Positions 1 to 6,404 of a DNA stretch of 7,783 nt are shown here, in pieces. Position numbers and translations under genes: made by a program. Position 1 is the stretch's first letter; each line of letters begins with the position of its first letter. This DNA is from Desulfocapsa sp. (GTDB lineage: Bacteria > Desulfobacterota > Desulfobulbia > Desulfobulbales > Desulfocapsaceae). The DNA lies in contig DAOVZA010000078.1 of assembly GCA_030635405.1 (NCBI GenBank), positions 1-7,783 of the forward strand. The letters are read 5' to 3'. The notes beneath the pieces are model-generated. The model was not told the DNA's origin and ran no database searches. It was given only the letters and a program-made list of their open reading frames with translations.

Positions 1-791
1 GGAATCGACCAGCCAAGAATTTTCCAGACCTTTGAAACCGGTGGGATAGTGGTTATCTCTTCGAGTTCGTTACTTTTGTCAACGTTGAATAATGTTTTGA
101 TACCTTGAACGTGACCAGCACCAACAACTGCTACTAGACGTTTTCCTTCAGCGGCTTTAATCTTTTCAGAGAGAAAAAGATCTCTTTCATCAATGAGTAC
201 CTTTTTGACATCAGGTAGAGTTGTTCCCATTTCATTCATTAATTCGGAAAGAACGTCTTTCTGCTTCATTTCAGCAAGTTTTTCTTCGCTGATTTCTGTT
301 GAATCGAAGAGGGATGCAAAAAGTGTGGTTAACAGATAGCCTTTTTTGAAGAATGAGGTTGATTTCCAGGCTCGACGAAGAGTGATACGAACATCACGAT
401 CACACAATGCAATGGGGATATCATTGTCCTCTGCAGTTTTTGCAGCCTTTAACAACTCGGCTCCCGGAGTTACTCCAAGCTGACCACCAAGTTTTTTCTG
501 GTAAGAAGCCATGAGCAGGTTGATCATCAGGGTGGATAATTGTTTATCTTTAATGATCTGTTTAAGGTCGAGTGATTGCCACTTTTTCTTTTGAGTGAGT
601 GCAGCAAAACGTTTTTCATCAAGTTCTATGCATACACAATCGGGGTTTTCCTGTGATATAACTTCTTCTACTAGTTCAACGGATTCCTGAGAGATGTGTG
701 CCGTCCCAATAAGAAGAACTGTTTTGTCTTCATGAGTGATGACATGGACATCCGCTGGATATTCATATTCTGGGAATGATTTGTTTGCCAT
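1..791 (-). CDS. TraB/GumN (TraB/PrgY-type) family protein, C-terminus cut by the window edge
   Basis: The frame is open from ATG at 791-789 to the left edge, giving 263 complete codons and no stop, so the 3' part is missing. The protein begins MANKSFPEYEYP. Hallmarks of the TraB/GumN superfamily appear in order: GTAHIS at residues 29-34, IELDEKR at 55-61, CDRDVR at 130-135, DERD at 201-204 and GAGHVQGI at 224-231. The conserved His, Glu and Arg positions recall the putative metal-dependent hydrolase core shared with PrgY and Tiki-type proteins. PrgY-like members limit peptide pheromone activity in enterococci, but the role in most bacteria is unknown. Members of this length class usually end in a few membrane helices, which would lie off the window. 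The gene follows the MltD-like gene in the same direction after 153 bases and may be co-transcribed with it. No Shine-Dalgarno sequence precedes the ATG; the start was chosen because the conserved core begins soon after it. Family assignment is firm; function is not. Confidence 0.88.
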   Translation of the reverse strand, partial: MANKSFPEYEYPADVHVITHEDKTVLLIGTAHISQESVELVEEVISQENPDCVCIELDEKRFAALTQKKKWQSLDLKQIIKDKQLSTLMINLLMASYQKKLGGQLGVTPGAELLKAAKTAEDNDIPIALCDRDVRITLRRAWKSTSFFKKGYLLTTLFASLFDSTEISEEKLAEMKQKDVLSELMNEMGTTLPDVKKVLIDERDLFLSEKIKAAEGKRLVAVVGAGHVQGIKTLFNVDKSNELEEITTIPPVSKVWKILGWSI

Positions 792-873
792 TGTTATATT
801 TTGTGAAATGTAAATTTTGTATTCTGTTTAACTCCGTTCAGGATCACTCTTTTAACATGAAGTAATATGTTTT

Positions 874-901
874 GGAAAGAGAGAAGATGGAGAGGAGGGA
901 A
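874..901. repeat. Purine-rich tract (pyrimidine-rich in the minus-strand transcript)
   Basis: Twenty-seven of 28 bases are A or G on the plus strand; the only exception is T at 888. In the minus-strand transcript leaving mltD it is a C/U-only run broken by one A, about 45 nt past the stop codon. Such unstructured C/U-rich RNA resembles Rho-loading sequence, so factor-dependent termination or partial read-through between mltD and the TraB-family gene is possible. That role is inferred. Confidence 0.4.
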
Positions 902-915
902 CAGGCTGATCTGCC
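902..915. repeat. 14-base repeat, intergenic copy
   Basis: The sequence caggctgatctgcc occurs here and again at 6996-7009 in the same orientation. Its last 12 bases form an imperfect palindrome, GGC-T-GATC-T-GCC, centred on GATC. Extending left, 890-916 and 6984-7010 agree at 21 of 27 positions. It may be a small dispersed repeat or a coincidence. Confidence 0.35.
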
Positions 916-944
916 CGTAAATATGTGGTAGTTTTTAGTGAAGT

Positions 945-2663
945 TTAAACGTTTCTGATTTTGAGTTTAATACCTGGGTGGATACGGTTCGATTTTAACT
1001 TATTCCATGATTTTAATTGCTTGGTGGAAAGGTTAAATTTTCTGGCTATGGTCCAGAGCGAATCACCCTGGCGAACCTTGTACCAGCTATATGTATTTGT
1101 TTTGGCAGTAGCTACATTCTTAATGGCACGTTTTTTCTGGTCAGCAAGAATAATCATCGAAGAATTACTGTTAGAAACAATTCTCTTGGTAACGGTAGAG
1201 TTTTTTGGAATTTTATTTACAGTTACAGAGTGTCCAGCCCCTTCAATATATAGGGCTAATTGCTGTCCTTCCCTTATTTTATGTACACTCTTTAGCCCAT
1301 TCCAGCTGACAAGTAAGTCGGCTGGGACGTTGTAAGAAGATGCTATCTTAGAAATAGTTTCTCCACGTTTAATGGTATGGAGGATGAGATCATTGGATGC
1401 GATGTGACCGTTGTTACCAGCTTTAAGAAGTCGATAGCGGGTAGTATTGTACGGAATTCGAAGATGGTTTCCGGCAATTAACTTATTGCTTCTCAGATTG
1501 TTGATTTTAAGAAGAGTGGTCTTGTTAATGTTGTAGCGCCTGCATATTTTAGAGAGGTTATCTCCTTTGCGAATAACGTGTGTTTTGTAGCCAGTACTCA
1601 CAACACTGTTCAGACGGGGGAGATTAGCCTTAGCTATTTCAGCAGTTCCAGGGGGAATCTGGACATTGTAATAGCTTTTATTCAGAGGAGTCTTTCCGGT
1701 TTTTAATTCCTGATTTAACTGCTTTATTTTTTTACTACTGGTATTCGAGATCAAGGCGATAGCGTCAAGACTGAGACCTGGGCCGACACGAAGGGTTTCA
1801 TACTCCACAGGGGTTTCGTAGTCGAGATTTGTGAAACCATACTGCTCAGGATTTTTTGAAATGATGATGGCAGCGATTAATTTAGGGACATAGCGTTTGG
1901 TTTCAAGCTTCAGATAGCGATGTTGAGCAAGACTCCAGAAGTTGTCTTCTTTATAGCGCTTCAGTCCTCGTCTGATTTTGCCACCACCTGCGTTGTATCC
2001 GGCTACTGCAAGGTGCCAGTCACCAAAAGATGCATAGAGATCTGAAAGAAAGGCAACAGCAGCCTTGGTGGATTTTTCAGCATGCCGACGTTCATCAACG
2101 TATTTGTCTATGCGTAAATTATATTCTTTTCCTGTAGCTTTCATAAACTGCCAGAGGCCAACAGCTTTTGCGCGAGAGTAGGCTCGCTGGCTAAAACCAC
2201 TTTCAATCATAGCAAGATATGCAAGATCTTCAGGAAGCCCGGCTTCCCGCAGTTCTTTTTGGAACATTGGTATATATTTTCCGGAACGTATCAGCCAGCG
2301 TCTGAAAGTTTTCTTTTGACGATTTTGGAAGATATCAATATAGGCTTCGACCTGTTTATTGATGACAATGGGGAAGTCGTATGTGACTTCTTGTTTTTGC
2401 TGATTCAAATATTGCTGGTCTTTGTTTGGCTGCCATGTCCCTGTTTGCCTGAGTATTTCAAGCTCTTCTGTGAGGCATTGCTCAGGTTCTGATTCAACCA
2501 AAAGGAGCTCTGGATCAGTAGAAAGGGAACTCACTGGTGAGGCGATTTCACCACTTGGGAGAGGGTAAAGAGTTACGGTCTTTTGGTTGCCACAGGAACT
2601 GAGCAACAGGGCTGTTAACGTGATAAAGAGAAGCTTGAATTGGTATGGCAATAGTTTGGGCAT
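945..2663 (-). CDS. mltD: MltD-like membrane-bound lytic murein transglycosylase with three LysM domains
   Basis: This 572-residue lipoprotein should cleave the MurNAc-GlcNAc bond of peptidoglycan without water, forming 1,6-anhydro-MurNAc ends. It has a lipoprotein signal: a hydrophobic stretch at residues 10-21 and lipobox LSSC with Cys24. Gly25 at the +2 position fits outer-membrane sorting. The SLT/GH23 domain spans about 125-275. It contains the catalytic Glu154 in AMIESGF, then AVGLWQFM at 167-174 and AGYNAG at 221-226. A linker region (about 280-350) leads to three LysM peptidoglycan-binding domains at about 360-403, 428-472 and 525-570. E. coli MltD is shorter and has two LysM domains, so this is an extended version. 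The start is the ATG at 2663-2661, directly before the signal peptide. No Shine-Dalgarno is visible; a T6ATA6 palindrome lies there instead. It is transcribed away from the PBP gene and the TraB-family gene follows it. Confidence 0.95.
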   Translation of the reverse strand: MPKLLPYQFKLLFITLTALLLSSCGNQKTVTLYPLPSGEIASPVSSLSTDPELLLVESEPEQCLTEELEILRQTGTWQPNKDQQYLNQQKQEVTYDFPIVINKQVEAYIDIFQNRQKKTFRRWLIRSGKYIPMFQKELREAGLPEDLAYLAMIESGFSQRAYSRAKAVGLWQFMKATGKEYNLRIDKYVDERRHAEKSTKAAVAFLSDLYASFGDWHLAVAGYNAGGGKIRRGLKRYKEDNFWSLAQHRYLKLETKRYVPKLIAAIIISKNPEQYGFTNLDYETPVEYETLRVGPGLSLDAIALISNTSSKKIKQLNQELKTGKTPLNKSYYNVQIPPGTAEIAKANLPRLNSVVSTGYKTHVIRKGDNLSKICRRYNINKTTLLKINNLRSNKLIAGNHLRIPYNTTRYRLLKAGNNGHIASNDLILHTIKRGETISKIASSYNVPADLLVSWNGLKSVHKIREGQQLALYIEGAGHSVTVNKIPKNSTVTKRIVSNSNSSMIILADQKKRAIKNVATAKTNTYSWYKVRQGDSLWTIARKFNLSTKQLKSWNKLKSNRIHPGIKLKIRNV

Positions 2664-2665
2664 AT

Positions 2666-2679
2666 TTTTTTATAAAAAA
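2666..2679. repeat. Perfect 14-bp palindrome TTTTTTATAAAAAA beside the mltD start
   Basis: The sequence is its own reverse complement and ends two bases before the mltD ATG (2663-2661), exactly where a Shine-Dalgarno would be expected. In RNA it could form only a weak A-U stem. It may keep the start region unstructured and A/U-rich, or bind a protein; no specific role is shown. Confidence 0.45.
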
Positions 2680-2746
2680 GAAAATCAAAAAAGGTAACTG
2701 GCAAGCTGTCTAGTCTAAGAAATCGATTAGCTTACCAAAAGCATAC

Positions 2747-2775
2747 TTGAGATATACGTCTGAAAACAGTACAAT
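2747..2775 (+). promoter_or_regulatory. Predicted sigma70-type promoter for the class A PBP gene
   Basis: The -35 element TTGAGA (2747-2752) and the -10 element TACAAT (2770-2775) each match consensus at five of six positions, and the spacer is exactly 17 bases. Transcription would start near 2782, giving a leader of about 140 nt before the ATG at 2922. It is the best promoter match I found in the window. It is predicted from sequence only. Confidence 0.6.
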
Positions 2776-2814
2776 CTTATAAATTTTTTTATTTAAACTC
2801 GAAGCAGGAAGAAA

Positions 2815-2928
2815 ATGCAACTAAATTAATGTTGTCATCCTTCAATAAACATTCATTTTCACCGTGTTAGCACTGGTAATTCTTCCTGAATGGTTGTGCT
2901 TGATTGTATCTTTTCACTCCTATGTTAA
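2815..2928 (+). other. Chain of tiny ORFs in the PBP leader
   Basis: Three small frames fill the leader. The first (2815-2829, MQLN) follows AGGAAG at 2806-2811, the clearest Shine-Dalgarno-like sequence seen ahead of any ATG examined here. Its stop overlaps the next start as TAATG at 2827-2831. The second (2829-2870) has 13 codons. The third (2890-2928) has 12 codons and runs across the PBP ATG at 2922 in another frame, ending just inside the gene. Since the PBP start has no Shine-Dalgarno of its own, ribosomes loaded in the leader could feed it by coupling or reinitiation. ORFs this short are common by chance, so this is a hypothesis. Confidence 0.3.
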
Positions 2929-5900
2929 AAAAAATATTCTACTTCTTTTCCACACTGCTCCTGCTGCTGCTTTTAGCATGTGCTGGAACTCTTTATTATT
3001 TTGTTGAACTGCACCCTGGAAAAGAAATTGCTCTGGAAAATATTCAGGCCATTTTGGGGAAGGAAAGTCCCGTCCTGTACAGTGACGGACTCACTCCACT
3101 TGGAGTCTTTTTTGATGAGGCTCACAGGCAGTATGTAACATGGGAACAGATTCCTAAATCTTTTGTTAATGCGCTGGTTGCCTCTGAGGATAACCGTTTT
3201 TTTGAACATCATGGTTTTGATGCCGTCTCGATAACAAGAGCTGCGATCAAAAATTATCAGGCTGGAAGAGTTGTTCAAGGTGGAAGTACCCTTACTCAAC
3301 AGACTGCCAAAAACCTTTTTAAACGTTCAGGCAGATCCTACGAGGCAAAGCTGAAAGAGCTTCTCCATGCTCTTCGTCTTGAGCATCATTACTCCAAAGA
3401 AAAGATTTTTGAATTCTACAGCAATCAGTTTTATGTTCGTGGCAATGGGCATGGGCTTGGGGTTGCTGCCAGGTATTATTTTGATAAAAATGTAGAAGAC
3501 CTAACTCTTCTTGAAAGTGTTTTCATTGCAGGAAGTGTTAAACGGCCCAATTATTATAATCCCTTTAACCGAAAGTCTGAAGAGGCAAAAGCCGGAGTCC
3601 GTAAACGAGTCAAGATACGAATGGCGTACGTACTGAAGCAGATGAAACTGCTTGGAGTGCTTGGCAACAAGGAGTACGAAGAGGCAATTGCTACAGATAT
3701 TGTATTCACCGAAGGACAGGTCGGTTATGCGCTTGATTATGTAATGGAAATGGTGAAGGATGCCGTTGCCACAGACGTAGTCCAGAAGGCCCTTGAGGAT
3801 CATGGTATCTCTAACCTTGCAACTGCTGGACTCCGTGTTGTCACAAGTGTGGATAAGGGGGTACAGGAAAGTACGCTTTATGCACTTCGCCATGAACTGT
3901 CACGACTGGATGTGAGGCTGAGAGGCTATGAACATGATGAGGTTCAACAAGAAATCACTAATACAAAGTATCGTGGCGACCGAGAAGTTAAAGTAGGAGC
4001 GTTTCTGTTTGGAAGTATTACTGATATTCAACAAAATATTGATTCACCCAAGGCTTTTAAAGCCACTGTTGATTTTGGGGGTGACCTTGGCTTGGGCATT
4101 ATTCAAAGAGATGGTCTGGAACAAACACTTAAAGCTCTGGTCAAATGGAAAAAAAATAAATGGACTGAATCTACGAATAATGATCTGCCACTTCTCACAA
4201 AACAAATAAAGAGTGGTGATCGAGTGTGGGTAAGTGTCAAAAACATTAATGAAGAGGGTACTGTTATCCTTGATCTTGAACGCTTTCCTCTGATACAGGG
4301 GGGCGCTCTTGTTCTTCAACATGGCATGATAAAAGCAATGGCAGGAGGTGTTGAGAATAGGTTTTTCAACAGAGCTATTTCTGCCAAAAGAACTATGGGA
4401 TCAGCCTTTAAACCATATGTCTTTGCAGCTGCTCTACAACTTGGCTGGAACTCTGCTGATCTCTTAAATAACAGCCGTGATATTTTTGTATTTCAAGGAC
4501 AATCCTATTTTCCAAGGCCCGATCATAAAAGTACAAGTGAGAAGGTTTCAATGAGTTGGGCTGGAGTAAGATCTGAAAACCTTGCATCGGTATGGCTGCT
4601 TTACCATCTCTGTGATCGGCTATCGAATGATGAATTTAAAGAAGTGGCAGAAAAGGTTGGTCTTGCGCCGCGTTTTCGTAAAGGAAAAGAGGAACCATAT
4701 ACTCTCTACCGAACACGGATAAGAGATAAAAACGGAATATCATTGAATCGATCTGCACTTCAAAAGGCTGCTTTTTCAAAAGCAGTAAGAAATCTTGAAA
4801 CTGATTTCATCTTTGAGAACCTTGTGGAAGAGTACGAAGTTTTAAGAAATTTGCATTATGGCTTGAACTTTGATGAATACAAGGCTGCAATCGATATAAA
4901 ACTCTTTGACGAAAATACTAAGGAGAGCCGTAAAAAAGAGTTACGTCTTCGTAAAAAACTTCTGAAGAAAAACTACCTTTCTTTGGTGTTGCGTCAACAG
5001 CAGCTTCAGGAATTTAGAAAATATTTGACGCTTAGTGAGACAACTGAAATTTTTAGTCCATCTGCTATCATTCAACCTGCAGTTCTTTGTTTTGACAGAG
5101 TTTTACAACGATATGTTTTTGTGGAGAGAGACTCGTTGACGATGGATCAGGCAGTGGTTGATATTGATCGCTTAAAAACTTATTTTGCCAATAATGATTT
5201 TGAAAGTCAGGAAAAGTTCTGGAACACTGTACAGCTTGATAGCACGATTACTTCCAGAGCACTTGCAATTGTACAAAAGCAGGTAGAATTGGATTATCAA
5301 AGACTTTCTGCCTTGTCTCCATATAGTCTTGAGGTGCTTTCTGACGTACATGACTTTCGAGTTCTGGTTGGGCTTAAATATTTAATTGAATATGGGAAGG
5401 AAATGGGGGTAAGCAGTCAACTAGAGCCTGTCCTCTCCTATCCGCTTGGGTCTAATGTCGTTTCATTGTTGGAAATGGTTCGAATGTACGAATCTTTGGT
5501 TACCGGAGATGTTTTCTTGTCAGAAGCAAACTCAGGAATAAGCAGAGATTTATTGACTGTTCTTGATCGTATTGAAACGGCTGATGGTGAAGTGGTTTAT
5601 CGTGCTGAGCTGAAGAAAAAAGAACTGTTGGTCCCAGAGCATCGTTTAGCCCTTGGTAATATCATGGAAAATACAGTTAAGTTTGGAACTGGAAGGTATG
5701 CGCATAAAAATGCACATTTACCGCCTGATATAAATAATGTACAGGAAGAACAGGATGCGATGGATCTGTTCATACCTCTATTAGGGAAAACAGGGACAGC
5801 AAATAATTATACAAATGCTTCGGTCTTTGGAGATCTACCTGGCGTCTCCATGGGAGGAACAGGAATGGTACTCGATGATGGTTATTCTGTTGGTGTGTAT

Positions 5901-6278
5901 GTCGGCTTTGATAACAATAAATCCATGAGACGTAAAAGTACACGTATTACAGGATCCGGCGGAGCTCTTCCAACCTGGACGAATATTGTAAATTCCATAA
6001 TGCGAGAAAAATCCTATGGAGAGAAGTTGGATCTGGTTGATCTGTCTTTTTATGGCTTGAATCTCATGCATAATGAATTTGGACAGGTTAATCTTGCAGT
6101 AGACAAAAAGAATGGTGGTCAATTACAAAAGCCAATGGTTGAAATTGATGAGAAGAACCGGATGTATCCTTCAATTATGACCTTTGGTGAAACATTTGAA
6201 AGCGGCAAATTTGAGCCGAAAAGATATTATGCTCCATTTTGGGGATCAGCTAAACCGTTTAGTGAGACTGATTTGTAA
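2922..6278 (+). CDS. Class A penicillin-binding protein (GT51 transglycosylase plus transpeptidase) with a large insert
   Basis: This bifunctional peptidoglycan synthase polymerises lipid II and cross-links the strands in the periplasm, anchored to the inner membrane by an N-terminal helix (about residues 5-27). The GT51 domain (about 40-225) shows EDNRFFEHHGFD at 89-100, with catalytic Glu89, and GGSTLTQQ at 120-127. An OB-like segment (about 335-460) leads into the transpeptidase. There, SAFK (494-497) carries the acylated Ser494; SEN is at 551-553 and KTGT at 956-959. SEN to KTGT spans about 400 residues because roughly residues 585-808 are an extra, charged, helical stretch. The canonical LGS-x-x-x-SLLEM segment resumes only at 842. 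The DAWF-like segment after KTGT is altered to NASVFGDLPG. At 1118 residues it is much longer than usual class A PBPs. ATG 2922 is preferred because the membrane anchor begins there. TTG 2904 would add six residues, and neither start has a Shine-Dalgarno. Whether it is PBP1A, 1B or 1C-like is unclear. Confidence 0.95.
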   Translation: MLKKIFYFFSTLLLLLLLACAGTLYYFVELHPGKEIALENIQAILGKESPVLYSDGLTPLGVFFDEAHRQYVTWEQIPKSFVNALVASEDNRFFEHHGFDAVSITRAAIKNYQAGRVVQGGSTLTQQTAKNLFKRSGRSYEAKLKELLHALRLEHHYSKEKIFEFYSNQFYVRGNGHGLGVAARYYFDKNVEDLTLLESVFIAGSVKRPNYYNPFNRKSEEAKAGVRKRVKIRMAYVLKQMKLLGVLGNKEYEEAIATDIVFTEGQVGYALDYVMEMVKDAVATDVVQKALEDHGISNLATAGLRVVTSVDKGVQESTLYALRHELSRLDVRLRGYEHDEVQQEITNTKYRGDREVKVGAFLFGSITDIQQNIDSPKAFKATVDFGGDLGLGIIQRDGLEQTLKALVKWKKNKWTESTNNDLPLLTKQIKSGDRVWVSVKNINEEGTVILDLERFPLIQGGALVLQHGMIKAMAGGVENRFFNRAISAKRTMGSAFKPYVFAAALQLGWNSADLLNNSRDIFVFQGQSYFPRPDHKSTSEKVSMSWAGVRSENLASVWLLYHLCDRLSNDEFKEVAEKVGLAPRFRKGKEEPYTLYRTRIRDKNGISLNRSALQKAAFSKAVRNLETDFIFENLVEEYEVLRNLHYGLNFDEYKAAIDIKLFDENTKESRKKELRLRKKLLKKNYLSLVLRQQQLQEFRKYLTLSETTEIFSPSAIIQPAVLCFDRVLQRYVFVERDSLTMDQAVVDIDRLKTYFANNDFESQEKFWNTVQLDSTITSRALAIVQKQVELDYQRLSALSPYSLEVLSDVHDFRVLVGLKYLIEYGKEMGVSSQLEPVLSYPLGSNVVSLLEMVRMYESLVTGDVFLSEANSGISRDLLTVLDRIETADGEVVYRAELKKKELLVPEHRLALGNIMENTVKFGTGRYAHKNAHLPPDINNVQEEQDAMDLFIPLLGKTGTANNYTNASVFGDLPGVSMGGTGMVLDDGYSVGVYVGFDNNKSMRRKSTRITGSGGALPTWTNIVNSIMREKSYGEKLDLVDLSFYGLNLMHNEFGQVNLAVDKKNGGQLQKPMVEIDEKNRMYPSIMTFGETFESGKFEPKRYYAPFWGSAKPFSETDL

Positions 6279-6305
6279 GTATCAGCTGAACACTGTGTTG
6301 AATTC

Positions 6306-6334
6306 TTGATATCTACGTGCTACAACATAACAAT
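6306..6334 (+). promoter_or_regulatory. Weak candidate promoter for the TPR lipoprotein gene
   Basis: TTGATA (6306-6311, five of six to consensus) and AACAAT (6329-6334, four of six) are 17 bases apart. An overlapping alternative, TTGAAT with TACAAC, also has a 17-base spacer but is weaker. Either would start transcription before the hairpin at 6351-6383, placing that hairpin in the lipoprotein leader. Confidence is low. Confidence 0.25.
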
Positions 6335-6350
6335 CTGCCTGGCGACTGCT

Positions 6351-6383
6351 GCCCGATAATTCGGTTATCAGGTTTTGTTTTTT
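6351..6383 (+). terminator. Intrinsic terminator-like hairpin between the PBP and lipoprotein genes
   Basis: GATAA (6355-6359) pairs with TTATC (6365-6369) around a TTCGG loop. The stem extends past a C-A mismatch with two C-G pairs and a G-U pair. It is followed at once by TTTTGTTTTTT (6373-6383). The stem is short and A-U rich, so termination is probably partial. It lies 72 bases after the PBP stop and 21 bases before the lipoprotein ATG. That leaves no room for a promoter downstream of it, so lipoprotein transcripts must read through it. Confidence 0.55.
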
Positions 6384-6404
6384 CCTCAACTCTACGATAG
6401 ACAA

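Larger units (their letters stand above)
792..944. other. Intergenic gap between mltD and the TraB-family gene
   Basis: This 153-base gap separates two minus-strand genes. On the plus strand it holds a purine run at 874-901 broken by one T, and then a 14-base sequence (902-915) that recurs inside the lipoprotein gene. Read on the minus strand just after the mltD stop, the segment GGGCAG-N6-CTGTTC can form only a weak six-pair stem with two G-U pairs, followed by a C/U-rich stretch and not a U-run, so it is not a convincing intrinsic terminator. I found no convincing sigma70 promoter for the TraB-family gene. That leaves co-transcription from mltD as the simplest reading. Confidence 0.5.
2664..2921. 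promoter_or_regulatory. Divergent regulatory region between mltD and the class A PBP gene
   Basis: This 258-base A+T-rich region separates two divergently transcribed cell-wall genes. It holds a good plus-strand sigma70-type promoter (2747-2775), a perfect A/T palindrome next to the mltD start (2666-2679), and small ORFs in the PBP leader (2815-2928). It also holds an imperfect inverted repeat at 2861-2877: ACCGTG, loop TTAG, then CAC-T-GGT with one bulged T. This could be an operator or an RNA hairpin about 45 nt before the PBP start. I did not find a convincing minus-strand promoter for mltD by eye. Confidence 0.6.

Noticed and set aside
887..931. 14-codon plus-strand ORF with an AGGAGG-like tract
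   Set aside because: The purine-rich tract lies inside the ORF after its ATG, so it is not a ribosome binding site for it, and the next ATG (923) is followed by a stop after two codons. Only the repeat similarity is kept as an observation.
943..950. GTTTAAAC palindrome at the mltD stop
   Set aside because: An 8-base palindrome overlapping a stop codon is expected by chance in A+T-rich DNA.
961..1335. Plus-strand open frames of 124 and 78 codons opposite the 3' part of mltD
   Set aside because: They lie antisense to the LysM-coding part of a well-supported gene, have no family motifs and look like shadow frames.
2904..2921. TTG at 2904 as the PBP start
   Set aside because: It adds only six residues (MYLFTP) before the typical M-L-K-K membrane anchor, has no Shine-Dalgarno, and is a rarer start codon than the ATG at 2922.
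2973..6122. Several minus-strand frames and one plus-strand frame of 66-130 codons within the PBP gene
   Set aside because: All lie within the PBP coding sequence in other frames, with no recognisable domains or start signals.
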